40,283 nt of DNA from Xenoacremonium recifei (Eukaryota; Ascomycota; Sordariomycetes; Hypocreales; Nectriaceae). This document shows positions 11,081 to 20,529 of the stretch, one piece after another (positions within the stretch are counted from its first letter, which is position 1; every line of letters begins with the position of its first letter). The DNA lies in contig WOFQ01000121.1 in NCBI GenBank assembly GCA_012184525.1, positions 1-40,283 of the forward strand, read 5' to 3'. The position numbers and the translations under genes are program-made. The notes below the pieces were generated by a model that worked only from the letters and a program-made list of their open reading frames with translations, was not told where the DNA came from and ran no database searches.

Positions 11081-11782
11081 CGTACTGCAACGTTTACAAG
11101 TGTAATTAGTGGCAGTGAAGTGAGGCGCTGCAAAACGCGGCTATATATGGAACCTTACCTCGCATGTCCGCTCGTGGGCGATGGAGGAGAAAGCGGAATC
11201 GGAAACGGAACCTAACGACGGAATTGCTAATAACGCCCGCTTTGACACGAAGATTCGGGCTACGGGCTTTTGTGACTGTTGCTTGCAGCTGCTTCCCGTG
11301 GGCAACCTCGTCGACCTCAAGAGTACCCGATGGCGTCTAGATGGCAGTTTGCGTAGTTTCTCGAGACGGATTCCGAAGATTGTAGTTAACACACCAATGT
11401 TACTAAGCCGCCGTTTTCTACTTGATGATATCTCTGCTGGAAATTTATTATTGATCTTTCATAGCTTTACCCGTCCCGAATGTGGCATTGACGATGAAAA
11501 GTGAACAAAAGTATTCATAGCTCATGCCTTCCTCGTTTTGCCCTGAGGCTCTTAATCTAACAAGGAGAAAAGTCATTTTAACCAAGATATTGAGGCACTA
11601 GCGATATCATCCTCGCAATAAGTGATCATTCTGCCCGTTTCTATTTTTCGTTTTGCAATAAATGCAACCCTACTTAATACATCCCCAACCCGGGTGGTAC
11701 ATGCACCGCTGTTTTAATGCACGCCCGTAGAGGACTATACTCGTAATGCCACTACATCTTAAGTATGCCGGATAATACAACC
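11081..11782. other. ADH promoter and P450 3' flank
   Basis: Both neighbours are on the minus strand, so this 700-bp gap holds the ADH promoter at its left and the P450 3' end at its right. Besides the CGGAA array at 11194-11223 there is a compact CGGATTCCG at 11367-11375. No protein-coding sequence was recognised. Confidence 0.5.
11194..11223. promoter_or_regulatory. Tandem CGGAA array in ADH promoter
   Basis: CGGAA occurs at 11194-11198, 11200-11204, 11206-11210 and 11219-11223. The first three are spaced exactly 6 bp apart, so they face the same way about half a helical turn from each other. The unit matches the half-site of the palindromic element before the P450/regulator pair. Confidence 0.45.
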
Positions 11783-13516
11783 CTAAGTAGCCTTATCCAG
11801 GGCTTTCTTTAGAGCACCAGGGTTGCGTGGAATGAAATACGACTTGAACCTAGGTGGTAAGGCTACCAAGCTTGTTGGGTCGGCGTTGCCCGAGATGGGG
11901 TGACAGTCAACGTCATCATACTTTTCTATGCGGAAACTGTTCAGCAGGCGGATGAACACGAGGTAGAGCTCGCGGTTTGCCAGAAGGGAGCCTGCACACA
12001 TGCGATAACCAACGCCGTAGGTGAACAGCGATGCATCGGGCTGCTCGAGCCAGCGCTCAGGACGGAAGACCTCGGGATCAGACCAAACATTCTCATCTAT
12101 GATTTCCAGTGAAGGTTAGCGTCTGGATTTTTTGATAGTTCCTTATGATAAACCCTTTAAGATTGCCAGACTTACCCATATTGCAAGCCCAGGCATTCAG
12201 GAAAACGATAGTTCCCTTCGGAATAACCATGCCTTGGTACTTAATGTCTTTGATGGAAGCTCGAGGTAGCGCAAGTCGGAGAACTGTGTAGTATCGCAGT
12301 GCTTCTTTCACGAGAGCGACAATGTAGGCGCACTTCTGATCATCATTCTCATCACACATAGGCTCATCGTCCCCATAAAAGTTCCGGAGTTCTGTCACTG
12401 CTTTTTCTTGAATCTCTGGGTGTTGTGATAGCATCGCGACGAACCAGGCCACCTGAGTCGTCACTGTATCCAAACCACCGGAGAGCATCGTCAGGCTGAT
12501 CGAAGTAAGCTCATCTTTGTTAAGCTTGGCCTCTTTATCCATTATGACATTGGCCTGGATACAGGGCTCATGCTTTCCACTCGCGATACGCTCATCAAGA
12601 GCATCGTTGAGCGCCGTGAGATACTTGTCCCTACGATTACGCATCTCGCGCGCTTTTGATGAGTGTAGGTTGAAAGGGTTGAGGCGTAGGATAGGGATGT
12701 AGTCTTGTAAATTGCCGGTGGTAGACCTGAATTTGCTAATCTCCTCCTCCACATGTGTGATTTCCGCGAAAAGGTTGTCCTTCTGAGACTTAAGGCGGGT
12801 GCCCCAGTTTAGAGTCAAGGCCAGAGATAGAGAGAGCCGCTGAATCATTGGCATTGGGTCCACGGGAGTCTTGCCTGCGTCTCCGTACTCGTATAGCTCC
12901 CTGATGAAGTCCTTAGTTTCAACCTCGAGATGAGAAACATAAGTTGCAACCGAGGGTCTATTCAGAGCCGAAGCAGCACCCTTACGGCGTCGTTTTAGCG
13001 AGTCGCTGTAGGGTGACGTTCCGATAGTAGTGCCAGCAGTATCCGAGAGCACCTGTTGGCCAAAAAAAAATCAAGGTCAGCATTGCATTTTTGTGAAACA
13101 TCCATGCGAGCTAACATCTCCAAAAGTAGGATTAAAGGGCGACTGACCTTGTGGAAAGTGTAGAACTCAGGCCTGGAACTGAGAGCTTGAGAGTTTGCGC
13201 TAAACACTGACTTGGCAGCTGCAGCGGAGTTGACGATCACGACGGGAATGTTGCCTAGCATGATCTGGTAGACGTCGCCGTAGTCTTTAGACCACTGTCG
13301 GTACTTCTCCGCCGCATTAACGCGAATATCCCAGATGTTGCCGATCACTGGTAGGCCTGCGGGACCTTTCATTGTGGGCAGGCGAGCATTGTATCGAACA
13401 ATCTCGTTAATGATCAAGTAGATCAGAGGGAGAGAAAAGAGACTGAAGACAAAGTTCCGCACCGGATCCTCCCGAACCCGCTCGATGACGGACAAAAAAA
13501 GATTGGCCACGGTCAT
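11783..13516 (-). CDS. phacA: Cytochrome P450, CYP504A-type phenylacetate 2-hydroxylase
   Basis: Microsomal P450 of 519 residues. Exons: 13516-13148, 13052-12176, 12096-11783. An N-terminal anchor spans about residues 20-42, followed by a proline-rich hinge (GPAGLPVIGN). The I-helix has SGGLDTVTT, the K-helix EALR, then FRPERW, and the heme loop FTYGVGYRMCAG with ligand C449. The sequence around AKSVFSANSQALSSRPEFYTFHK and RRRKGAASALNRPSV strongly resembles Aspergillus nidulans PhacA, which hydroxylates phenylacetate at the 2-position on the way to homogentisate. It may be a paralogue with shifted specificity; whether it also adds the 5-hydroxyl is unknown. It is divergent from the Zn2Cys6 regulator with a shared 672-bp promoter, and a P450 reductase lies 7 kb away. 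Confidence 0.92.
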
Positions 13517-14188
13517 GGTCAGAGCCTAATGGGAGTTCGCGTTGGTGAGAATGGAGAGCAGGCTGGTTCGAGCGGATATGGGAAGTGAGGGAGGAAGAAC
13601 GTTCTGCTAATGCCTAGGCTGGGAAACGCATGTCTCTATCCAGGTGTTGACAAGCAAGCCGTGGTCAGGAGCCATCATTAGATATATCCTAGAACGTCGG
13701 CAGATTCCGATGCATATGTAAGCCGCCCTTCGACGCCCCAAGCCCAGACGTCAGCCGTGTCAGTAGCCAAGATGCTGTACCTACAGAACTCCGTGGATAC
13801 CCATTGCAGTATTTCCGCGTCCCCGCATTTTACCCCGCAACTTTCCCCGCGACAGCATCGACAACCTATCCACACGATGAAATACCGAAGATGCGATTGG
13901 TCTTGGTAGTGAACATATGGGTCCACTAGTCAGTCCCTCGGAACCTGCAATTCCGAGGTCGAGGCACAATCGCGGTAGACGATTTATCAAGAGACTCAAT
14001 CCTGTTCCATTTTGCAAACGGAAAAGGGCTAACTAAACACGCCATATCTCGGAATGCTCCCTGGCATCGTGCTCGGCTCCAAGTCGTTGTCTACTTCAGC
14101 ACGCTGTTCGAATCGGTAATGATTTCCGGCGGAAACGCCCTTGACTTGACCTGCGTAATAGCTCCAATCGGCTCGAGTCGAACCTGCT
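13517..14188. promoter_or_regulatory. Bidirectional promoter between P450 and regulator
   Basis: The 672 bp between the divergent start codons hold the perfect inverted repeat at 13936-13958, a TTCCGA at 13705-13710 and a TCGGAA at 14049-14054. A short frame across 13678-13926 on the minus strand shows no protein-like conservation and is taken as chance. Confidence 0.6.
13936..13958. promoter_or_regulatory. Perfect palindrome CCTCGGAA-N7-TTCCGAGG (CGG-N11-CCG)
   Basis: Two 8-bp arms are exact reverse complements around the spacer CCTGCAA. The CGG and CCG triplets are 11 bp apart, the geometry bound by Gal4-type Zn2Cys6 dimers. The gene that follows on the plus strand encodes such a protein. 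Copies of the same arms occur before other genes of the block, so this is the best candidate operator. Confidence 0.65.
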
Positions 14189-16919
14189 ATGCCTGCTATG
14201 ACGCAGCAGGACAAACGAGGCCGATCCTCTCCAGGGTCAGGACACGACCCGCGTCGTCGGCAAAAGCGAGGGAAGTACACGTCTGTTGCTTGGTATGTCT
14301 CCTCTACAATGCCTTCTCGGGCTCCCCACTCTGGGGCTGCCGAGCCCCGGACTTACGAGTGCACAATCCGCGATGCGGAGGAGGGCAGAGGCTCCAGGGC
14401 CAAGTGACGCAGGAACTGACGTTGGTGATATCTTACAGTGATGAGTGCAAGAGGCGCAAGCTGAAGTGTCTCTCCGGCGACAAAGACGGCCACTGCCAGA
14501 GATGTGCTGCTGTCGGACTCAGCTGCACATACAGCGTGCCTCGCCGTGATGCTGCAGGTAACGCGACGGGCAAGAATGGCCAGTAAGTGATCGACCGACC
14601 TACTTGTGCCAAATCTCCGTTCAGAAACCTGCCTGATTTTACTAATGAATACAGTGAAGTTACAGCGTTGAGCGAGGACGTGAGACAGCTACGTGCTATG
14701 ATGGGTGACTTGATTGGAACCGTGGGAGGCCTTCAGTCGCAGTTCAACTGTGCTGGTGATGGGGCTGCTCAGCCTGAGGTGACAGCCCCGACGGTGACAG
14801 CCCCGACTCCTATTTCTCTCAATGCTGCTCCAAGGTTCGGAGTACCGGCTCACAGTGCACTCAGAGACGATGGTTCCATTGGCCATAGACATCTTTCTTC
14901 ACCAGCCGAAGAGCATCCTGTTCAATCCCGAAGTGTACCGGAACAGCCTCGCTTCGTTGGCGCTACAAGATCTGCTTACAGTATAGAGATTGGACAGCAA
15001 GCTTTGACGCAGATGGGCATTCCGCGCTTCGAGACACTGTCTCCAAGCAGACCCCAGTCGCCCGCAGACTTGAAGCAACGAACGACGACTCTCGATGTGA
15101 GCTTTTGGCAGCGTTGCGACGAGGCAGAAGTTGTCCGTCTGCTTGCGGTGTTTCAAGAAGAAGTCGAGTCCGTATATCCTTGCCTGGAAACTGACTACAT
15201 GGCTGCCGGAGCGGCTGACATTCTCGCTTTCGGGAGGCTCTGCGAGGATGTTACCGGGGCAGATCCGCCCGTTGGAGAACACTGTCTCAACTTCAAAGAC
15301 TTTCAGCTCGCCAAGGTCGCCATAGCTACGGCGATTGTGATCGAGGCTCACGGCAAAAATGAGAACAGCACCGTGATGGTGGAGTCGGTTGAGCGCAGCG
15401 TCTCGAGGATACTGAAGCCCACTTGTGATCTGAAAGATTTGCAGCTCCTCGCTATATTGGTAAGTAGCTCCCAGAGATCTGTTTGAGACCTCTTTTCATT
15501 AATTATGGACTTGTATATGTATCATTGAAGGCTGACATAACGTCTAGAGTATATACTACTTTCATTGCGACGAGGATCTGCTGGCTTGGCGGACCATTGG
15601 CTTAGCCGCGCGAGAAGCGCTGGTGATGGGCCTCCACCGCAAAAGCACGCTCCTCGGGACATTCAAAGAGGACAAAACGCGAGCATTAGCTGTCAGAGTA
15701 TTTTGGGCTATCTATGTCCTCGACCGTCGTTGGAGCTTCGGGACTAGCCTTTCGTTTGCCCTTGTGGACCGGGACATTGATCCAGAGCTACCAGAGCCAG
15801 TGAGTTGTTTTCAATCGGCGATAATGGCAAATCCTAACCCCTGTCAATCGAAAGGGATCCGATCATCCGTACTTACAGTGTATGGTGAACTATGGCCGGC
15901 TTTGTTCCAGTCTTTGGGACGCCATCATGTCCTTCGGGTCATTATCGAACTGCATCCCCAAGGAAACAGCAGCGGACCTCGACTTCAAAACGCAGGACTG
16001 GCTTGAATCAATTCCCACCCACTTGCAACTTCGCCACCCTCGCCTTGGCCTTGCATCCCGGCCTCAACCTCGAGTTCTGCAGCGGCTGCGAGCTTTGCTG
16101 TACTTGCGTGGTAACCATACTCGCATCTTGATATATCGACACCACCTCCTAAGCCCTTACCGTATAAAGGCTGAGTCTCACAACGCTTGGCTGGTCGTGG
16201 AGATTGCCCAGGATAGCATCCAGGTTCTTGTGCATCTCAACGAGACGTCGGACATCTATCGCCGACAACAAAATGCCTTCAACTATTTTCTGCTTAGCGC
16301 AATCGCTGTGATATTTCTAGCAGTCTGCCACGATCCAGGTACGTTTGCAGAAGCATGCAGGAAACCATTTTTTGCGGCTGTACAGATGGTCAGAGACTTT
16401 TCCAGGCGTAGCCAGGCAAGCCATCGTCTTTGGACGAGCATCAAAGGATTGCTGCCGCGGCTTCGAAGACTTGGAATGTTGAGTTCCGATGAAGATCACG
16501 AAACCGAGCAACCAATTGGGAGCAGTGGGGGAGATGGCGACAACAACAGTAGACCGCCCGAGTCTGCTCAGAAAGACCTTCCAAGTGATGACAGAACCCA
16601 GTTCTTTAATCAAGAGCCTGTGCAGCAACATCTCTACGCCAATGGACTGGGCCAGGACGTTGGTGAGCTGGCAATGCCGGCACTGGATATGCCAATCCTC
16701 GAAGGCAACGTGGATGCGCAGACGGATCTAAGCGCAACAACGCCTAATTTGTTCCAGATGAGCAATGACCTTATGACGTTGTTCAATGCCTTTGTGCAGG
16801 GGCAGCAGTTTCTACCAGACATGAACCCAAACGTCTTCGCAGATGACATACTTCTACCAGCGGATTCTATCATTGGAGAAGAAGGGGAAGTGGCTCGAAG
16901 GTTCCAGGGGCTTATTTAA
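14189..16919 (+). CDS. Zn2Cys6 transcription factor, probable cluster regulator
   Basis: Fungal binuclear-zinc regulator of about 789 residues. Exons: 14189-14292, 14439-14582, 14655-15459, 15548-15799, 15855-16919; all junctions keep frame. The zinc cluster is C35-X2-C38-X6-C45-X8-C54-X2-C57-X6-C64, with C35 completed across the first intron. A short coiled-coil-like segment (about 85-105) can dimerise. The middle region contains a fungal-specific transcription factor domain (HCDEDLLAWRTIGLAAREAL, VFWAIYVLDRRWSFG). The C-terminus is acidic and glutamine rich, as in activation regions. Start: ATG 14189; ATG 14198 in the same frame is an alternative. Its position inside the block, divergent from the P450, makes it the likely pathway-specific regulator. 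Confidence 0.9.
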
Positions 16920-17051
16920 GACATAAACTCGTAATCCCACCAATGCCAAATGATGACAGATTTATGACATGTATTTAAATACTCAAGGACCTATGATGTG
17001 GTTTCAAACATCATGTAATTTTGTACGAATCGGGACAGGAGTGTCCAATAT

Positions 17052-17459
17052 TCAGAGCTCATTCTCGAAAAAGACCATCATGGCCCCTTGGTGCACAGTC
17101 CTGGCAAAGCTCTTGAGCTCTGCATGCGCTGCGCACTCATTATCGTAATAAACCATGTCCTCCTCTGAATCAAATACCGAGACCACAGCTACCGTGAACC
17201 CCTGAGCACGTTGATCCTTCTTGGCCGTTCCAGCGGTCACCGATCGAATGTAAGGTTTTCCATTCTGTGCGGCGGGCGATTAGCAACCCAACGCGGTCTC
17301 AATCCATCTTCATGCTAAATATGAAGTTTCTATCTGGATTCTTTGACTTACCTTGACAGCCTTCGAGCGCATCCCCCTATAAATGTCCAATAATTTCTGT
17401 TGGTCGGCTTGGTCAGGGATCTTGAATAGAGTGATCCGATGGATAGGTCGGCTGGACAT
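17052..17459 (-). CDS. Small Dabb (stress-responsive alpha/beta barrel) protein
   Basis: A 106-residue protein in two exons, 17459-17352 and 17264-17052 (intron 87 bp). It opens with IHRITLFKIP, has a helix rich in Lys/Arg (LLDIYRGMRSKAVK), then FTVAVVSVFDSEEDMVYYDN and a His-rich end (AAHAELKSFARTVHQGAMMVFF). This is the ferredoxin-like pattern of the dimeric Dabb family. Family members include cyclases and isomerase-like enzymes acting on polyketide or aromatic intermediates, but most have no known activity. It sits tail-to-tail with the regulator and next to ALDH, and carries a TTCCGAGG element 163-170 bp upstream. It may process an unstable pathway intermediate; that is speculation. Confidence 0.85.
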
Positions 17460-17963
17460 TTTGTCAGTGTTGGCTGAGATCCTGTAGAAAATAATTAGCT
17501 GATGATGAAGCATAGCTCGCTGCGCCGTTATATCTCTGTATTATAACTACACCCATAGATTTACGGAGCTGTCATGCCTACCGATGTAGCCTAGCTTCAA
17601 CGGCGGAAATGTGGACGTCAATTCCGAGGTTACGCCTACGTGTTGTTCGTTTGTGCCGCACGAAACCCCTTCTTCAAGCATTAGTTCTACCTTATTCGGC
17701 ATTGGCGGTGAACCTGTCGTCCCTTGAGGAGCGACTGGAGATGGACCTTAATGGAATTTTTGTTCCTAGACACACCAAAGTCTGTTATATGTTTCGCAGT
17801 CCACCCTAACCATGGAATCCAGTATGATCCCTCATCGACTTTCAGACTTGAGCATGCGCAATTTTAGTAAAATTCGTCGACGAGGATGATCATGTCAACT
17901 AGCACACGTGCGAAAAACTTTGAAGGAGATAGCCGCCACGGAAAGCATGGTATTTTAACCTTC
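17460..17963. other. Dabb promoter and ALDH 3' flank
   Basis: About 500 bp. The left part holds the Dabb promoter with the CGGAA/TTCCGAGG pair at 17604-17629. A frame at 17609-17809 starts inside that element and shows no family resemblance, so it is taken as chance. No other feature was recognised. Confidence 0.45.
17604..17629. promoter_or_regulatory. CGGAA and TTCCGAGG element before Dabb gene
   Basis: CGGAA at 17604-17608 and the full 8-bp arm TTCCGAGG at 17622-17629 face each other (CGG-N17-CCG), 145-170 bp upstream of the Dabb start. The arm is identical to those at 13951-13958 and 23111-23118. Confidence 0.5.
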
Positions 17964-19647
17964 TTAATCAACTAGCAAGTTGAATTTGACCGATTTCGTT
18001 TCAGTCCATTCTTCCATTGCCTCCTCTCCCAAATCTCTGCCAAAGCCACTTCTTTTGACGCCACCAAACGGCATATTCGCATTGACGGTACCCCACATGT
18101 TGATTGTGACTTGCCCAGCCTCGATGGCGTTGCTGATTCTCATGGCTTTGTTGACATTGCTCGTGAACACGGAGGCGGCCAGACCGTACTCGCTCGCATT
18201 GGCGAGATTGATCACCTCTTCTTCCGTCTTGAAGCGAGCAACACTGGCAATAGGACCAAATATCTCCTCCCGTATCAGGCTAGATGAAGGATCAACGCTC
18301 CCATACGCCACGTTGGGGACGAAGTATCCAGTCGGTGGCACTGCACTGCTGCCGCTTCCAGCATCGTGGACAGTTTCGAGGCCTTCCTCTTGACCTCTCT
18401 TTACAAACTCCAGCACGCGTTCCTTTTGCAAGGCACTGATGAGCGGGCCCTTGGTGGTGGTGTCTAGTAGAGGGTCGCCTGCAACATATTCCCTTGCACG
18501 CCGAGAGAACTCGGCCACGAACTTATCATATATCTCATCTTGGACATAGATGCGGCTCCCAGCCGCACATATCTGGCCGTTGTGCACCGTAATGCCCATA
18601 GTCGCCCAGAACACGGCGTTGTCGAAGTTGGCATCAGAAAAGATGATAGAAGGGCCTTTGCCTCCCAGCTCCAGCGTGACACGCTTGAGATTCGTACGAG
18701 CCGCGGCGACGAGAATGCCTCGCCCGACTACAGTACTTCCTGTGAACGAGAGCTTTCTGACGCCAGGATGCTCCGCTAGTGCTTGTCCTGCAACCTTACC
18801 AACCCCGCAGATGATATTGACGACACCCGGAGGAAACCCAGCTTCCACAACTAGAGACGCCAGCTTTTGGCCATATAATGGGGCAAGCTCGGGAGTCTTG
18901 ATGATCATGGTATTCCCCGCAGCAATGGCAGGAGCAAGTTTCCACATCGTGATCATGCTTGAAAGATTTCCGTCAGTCTTTTATTCATATTCGCTTTTTT
19001 TTCGGGCTATCCATAGAGCTCGGTGCCAAGGACACCGGAGTGACTTACAGAGGTGCGTTCCATGGCACAATAGCAGCACACACACCGATCGCTTCCCGTC
19101 TTGTGTATGCGAACCCCTCTGCAATATCCGTTGACTTGCCCTGGATTTTGTCTGCCCAGCCGCCAAAATAGCGACATGTCTCAACGGCCTGGCGCACACT
19201 CAATCCTTGGGAAACACGGAAGAGCATGCCGACGTCGACGGCTTCAATGGATGCCAGTTCATCACCGTCTCTCTCAATGAGGTTGGCGAGGCGGTGAAGC
19301 AGCTGTCTGCGTTGATCAGGGCTGGTTGTTTTCCAGGTGCCTTTGAATGCCGCCTGAGATGACGACACGGCGATGTCAACATCTACAGGCTGGGCAGCTG
19401 ATACTTTAGCGAAGACACTGCCAGTAGTTGGGTTCTCCACTTCTAAAGTCTCATCATTTGTTGCTGGTCTAAAACTATTGTCGATAAATAAGCCTGTCGG
19501 AACTGCAGACGAATTAGGCCTCAAATAAATCTTAGGGTTGAGTATGACGATCTACAGAGCTTCGAGAGAAAATAAAGTAGAGAATGATATTAGGAACTTA
19601 CTGTGGTATTCCAACCCTCCGAAACCACTAATTGTGACTGAAGTCAT
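17964..19647 (-). CDS. NAD(P)-dependent aldehyde dehydrogenase
   Basis: Aldehyde dehydrogenase of 497 residues. Exons: 19647-19602, 19502-19049, 18957-17964. The N-terminal junction gives EYHIPTGLFIDNSF, matching fungal ALDHs. Motifs: VPWNAPL and a cofactor-binding FTGSTVVGRG, general base E263 in LELGGKGPS, nucleophile C297 in GQICAAGSR, and EIFGPIAS near the C-terminus. It lacks a targeting peptide, so it is probably cytosolic. It would convert an aldehyde to its acid; phenylacetaldehyde to phenylacetate is the reaction that links the ADH to the CYP504 here, but substrate specificity is inferred only from neighbours. CGGAA-type sites lie 140-168 bp upstream. Confidence 0.93.
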
Positions 19648-20529
19648 TGTCTCTTTGTTGTAATAGGCTAGAACTAGCACCAAGAAATATTTCGTCTCCA
19701 AAAGACAAATGATAATGGTGGGCTACCGACAACTAAAAGCACATTATTACCCTGTGGTCCTCCCCATAGCTCCTGAACTTCGGCAGTCGGAAGGGTCCCA
19801 CGGAATTCGTTCCGAAAGATTAGAGCGCTCTTTTAATTAGAGGCTTGTTGTAAGGGTCTACTCGACAATAGGAAATTTAGGTAGAGGATTTAATTCCTGG
19901 TCTATCAGTATTATATAAACTCATAGATACGAGGGATGCTTTCGGACGGCCAAGTCACAGTTGATCTATCGGTTTGTTTTCCGCGTTTTCCATTGGATGG
20001 CGTATTAGCGAGGTATGATGAGTGAGAAGTCAAGGAGATCACAATTTTCTTCATGGTTATTGTCCGGTCTGACAACGTGAAGCTTGTCTCATCTACAGTA
20101 CCAGAAAATGCGGCATACAGAGCTGGCCTAGGAAACGTAAAAGGAGATATCGTGTTGGGGTTCGTGGAGCGTACACACATAAACACAACCACGAGGACAA
20201 CCAGCTGTCCTATAAAAGAGGTCCCGAATAAAATGCTATAAGTTCCGTAAATCCTACGCCTTCAATTCGGCGCTAAAATGCAGGTGACTGAATATGAGCC
20301 TTGCTTCAGTTTGATCAAATGATCAGAAAATGTAGTGCCCAACCTGGACCGAAAATGCGGAAACATCGCGGGAAAAGGGGATAATAATCTTTCTTTGAGA
20401 CTCTCAAGAGCTTAGCTATATCTAGCGAATTTGAGGACTAATTTAAGTATCGAGAGGCGCCCACGTGACTCCCGTCCAGCCAGGACACAATATGATGGCC
20501 GCACACGCCATTCATAGTCCTTGCAAGCT
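19648..20529. other. ALDH promoter and CPR 3' flank
   Basis: About 880 bp. The ALDH promoter part carries TCGGAA (19787-19792) and the inverted pair at 19801-19815. The remainder is AT-rich with short overlapping frames on both strands (near 19911-20241) that resemble no family. No RNA gene was recognised. Confidence 0.45.
19787..19815. promoter_or_regulatory. Inverted CGGAA/TTCCG sites before ALDH
   Basis: TCGGAA at 19787-19792 and CGGAA at 19801-19805 face TTCCGA at 19810-19815. The inner pair is CGG-N8-CCG and the outer CGG-N21-CCG. They lie 140-168 bp upstream of the ALDH start. Confidence 0.45.

Noticed and set aside
14119..14586. 155-codon frame starting before the zinc-cluster exon
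   Set aside because: It reads through the first intron of the regulator in the wrong frame for exon 1; only its last part coincides with exon 2.
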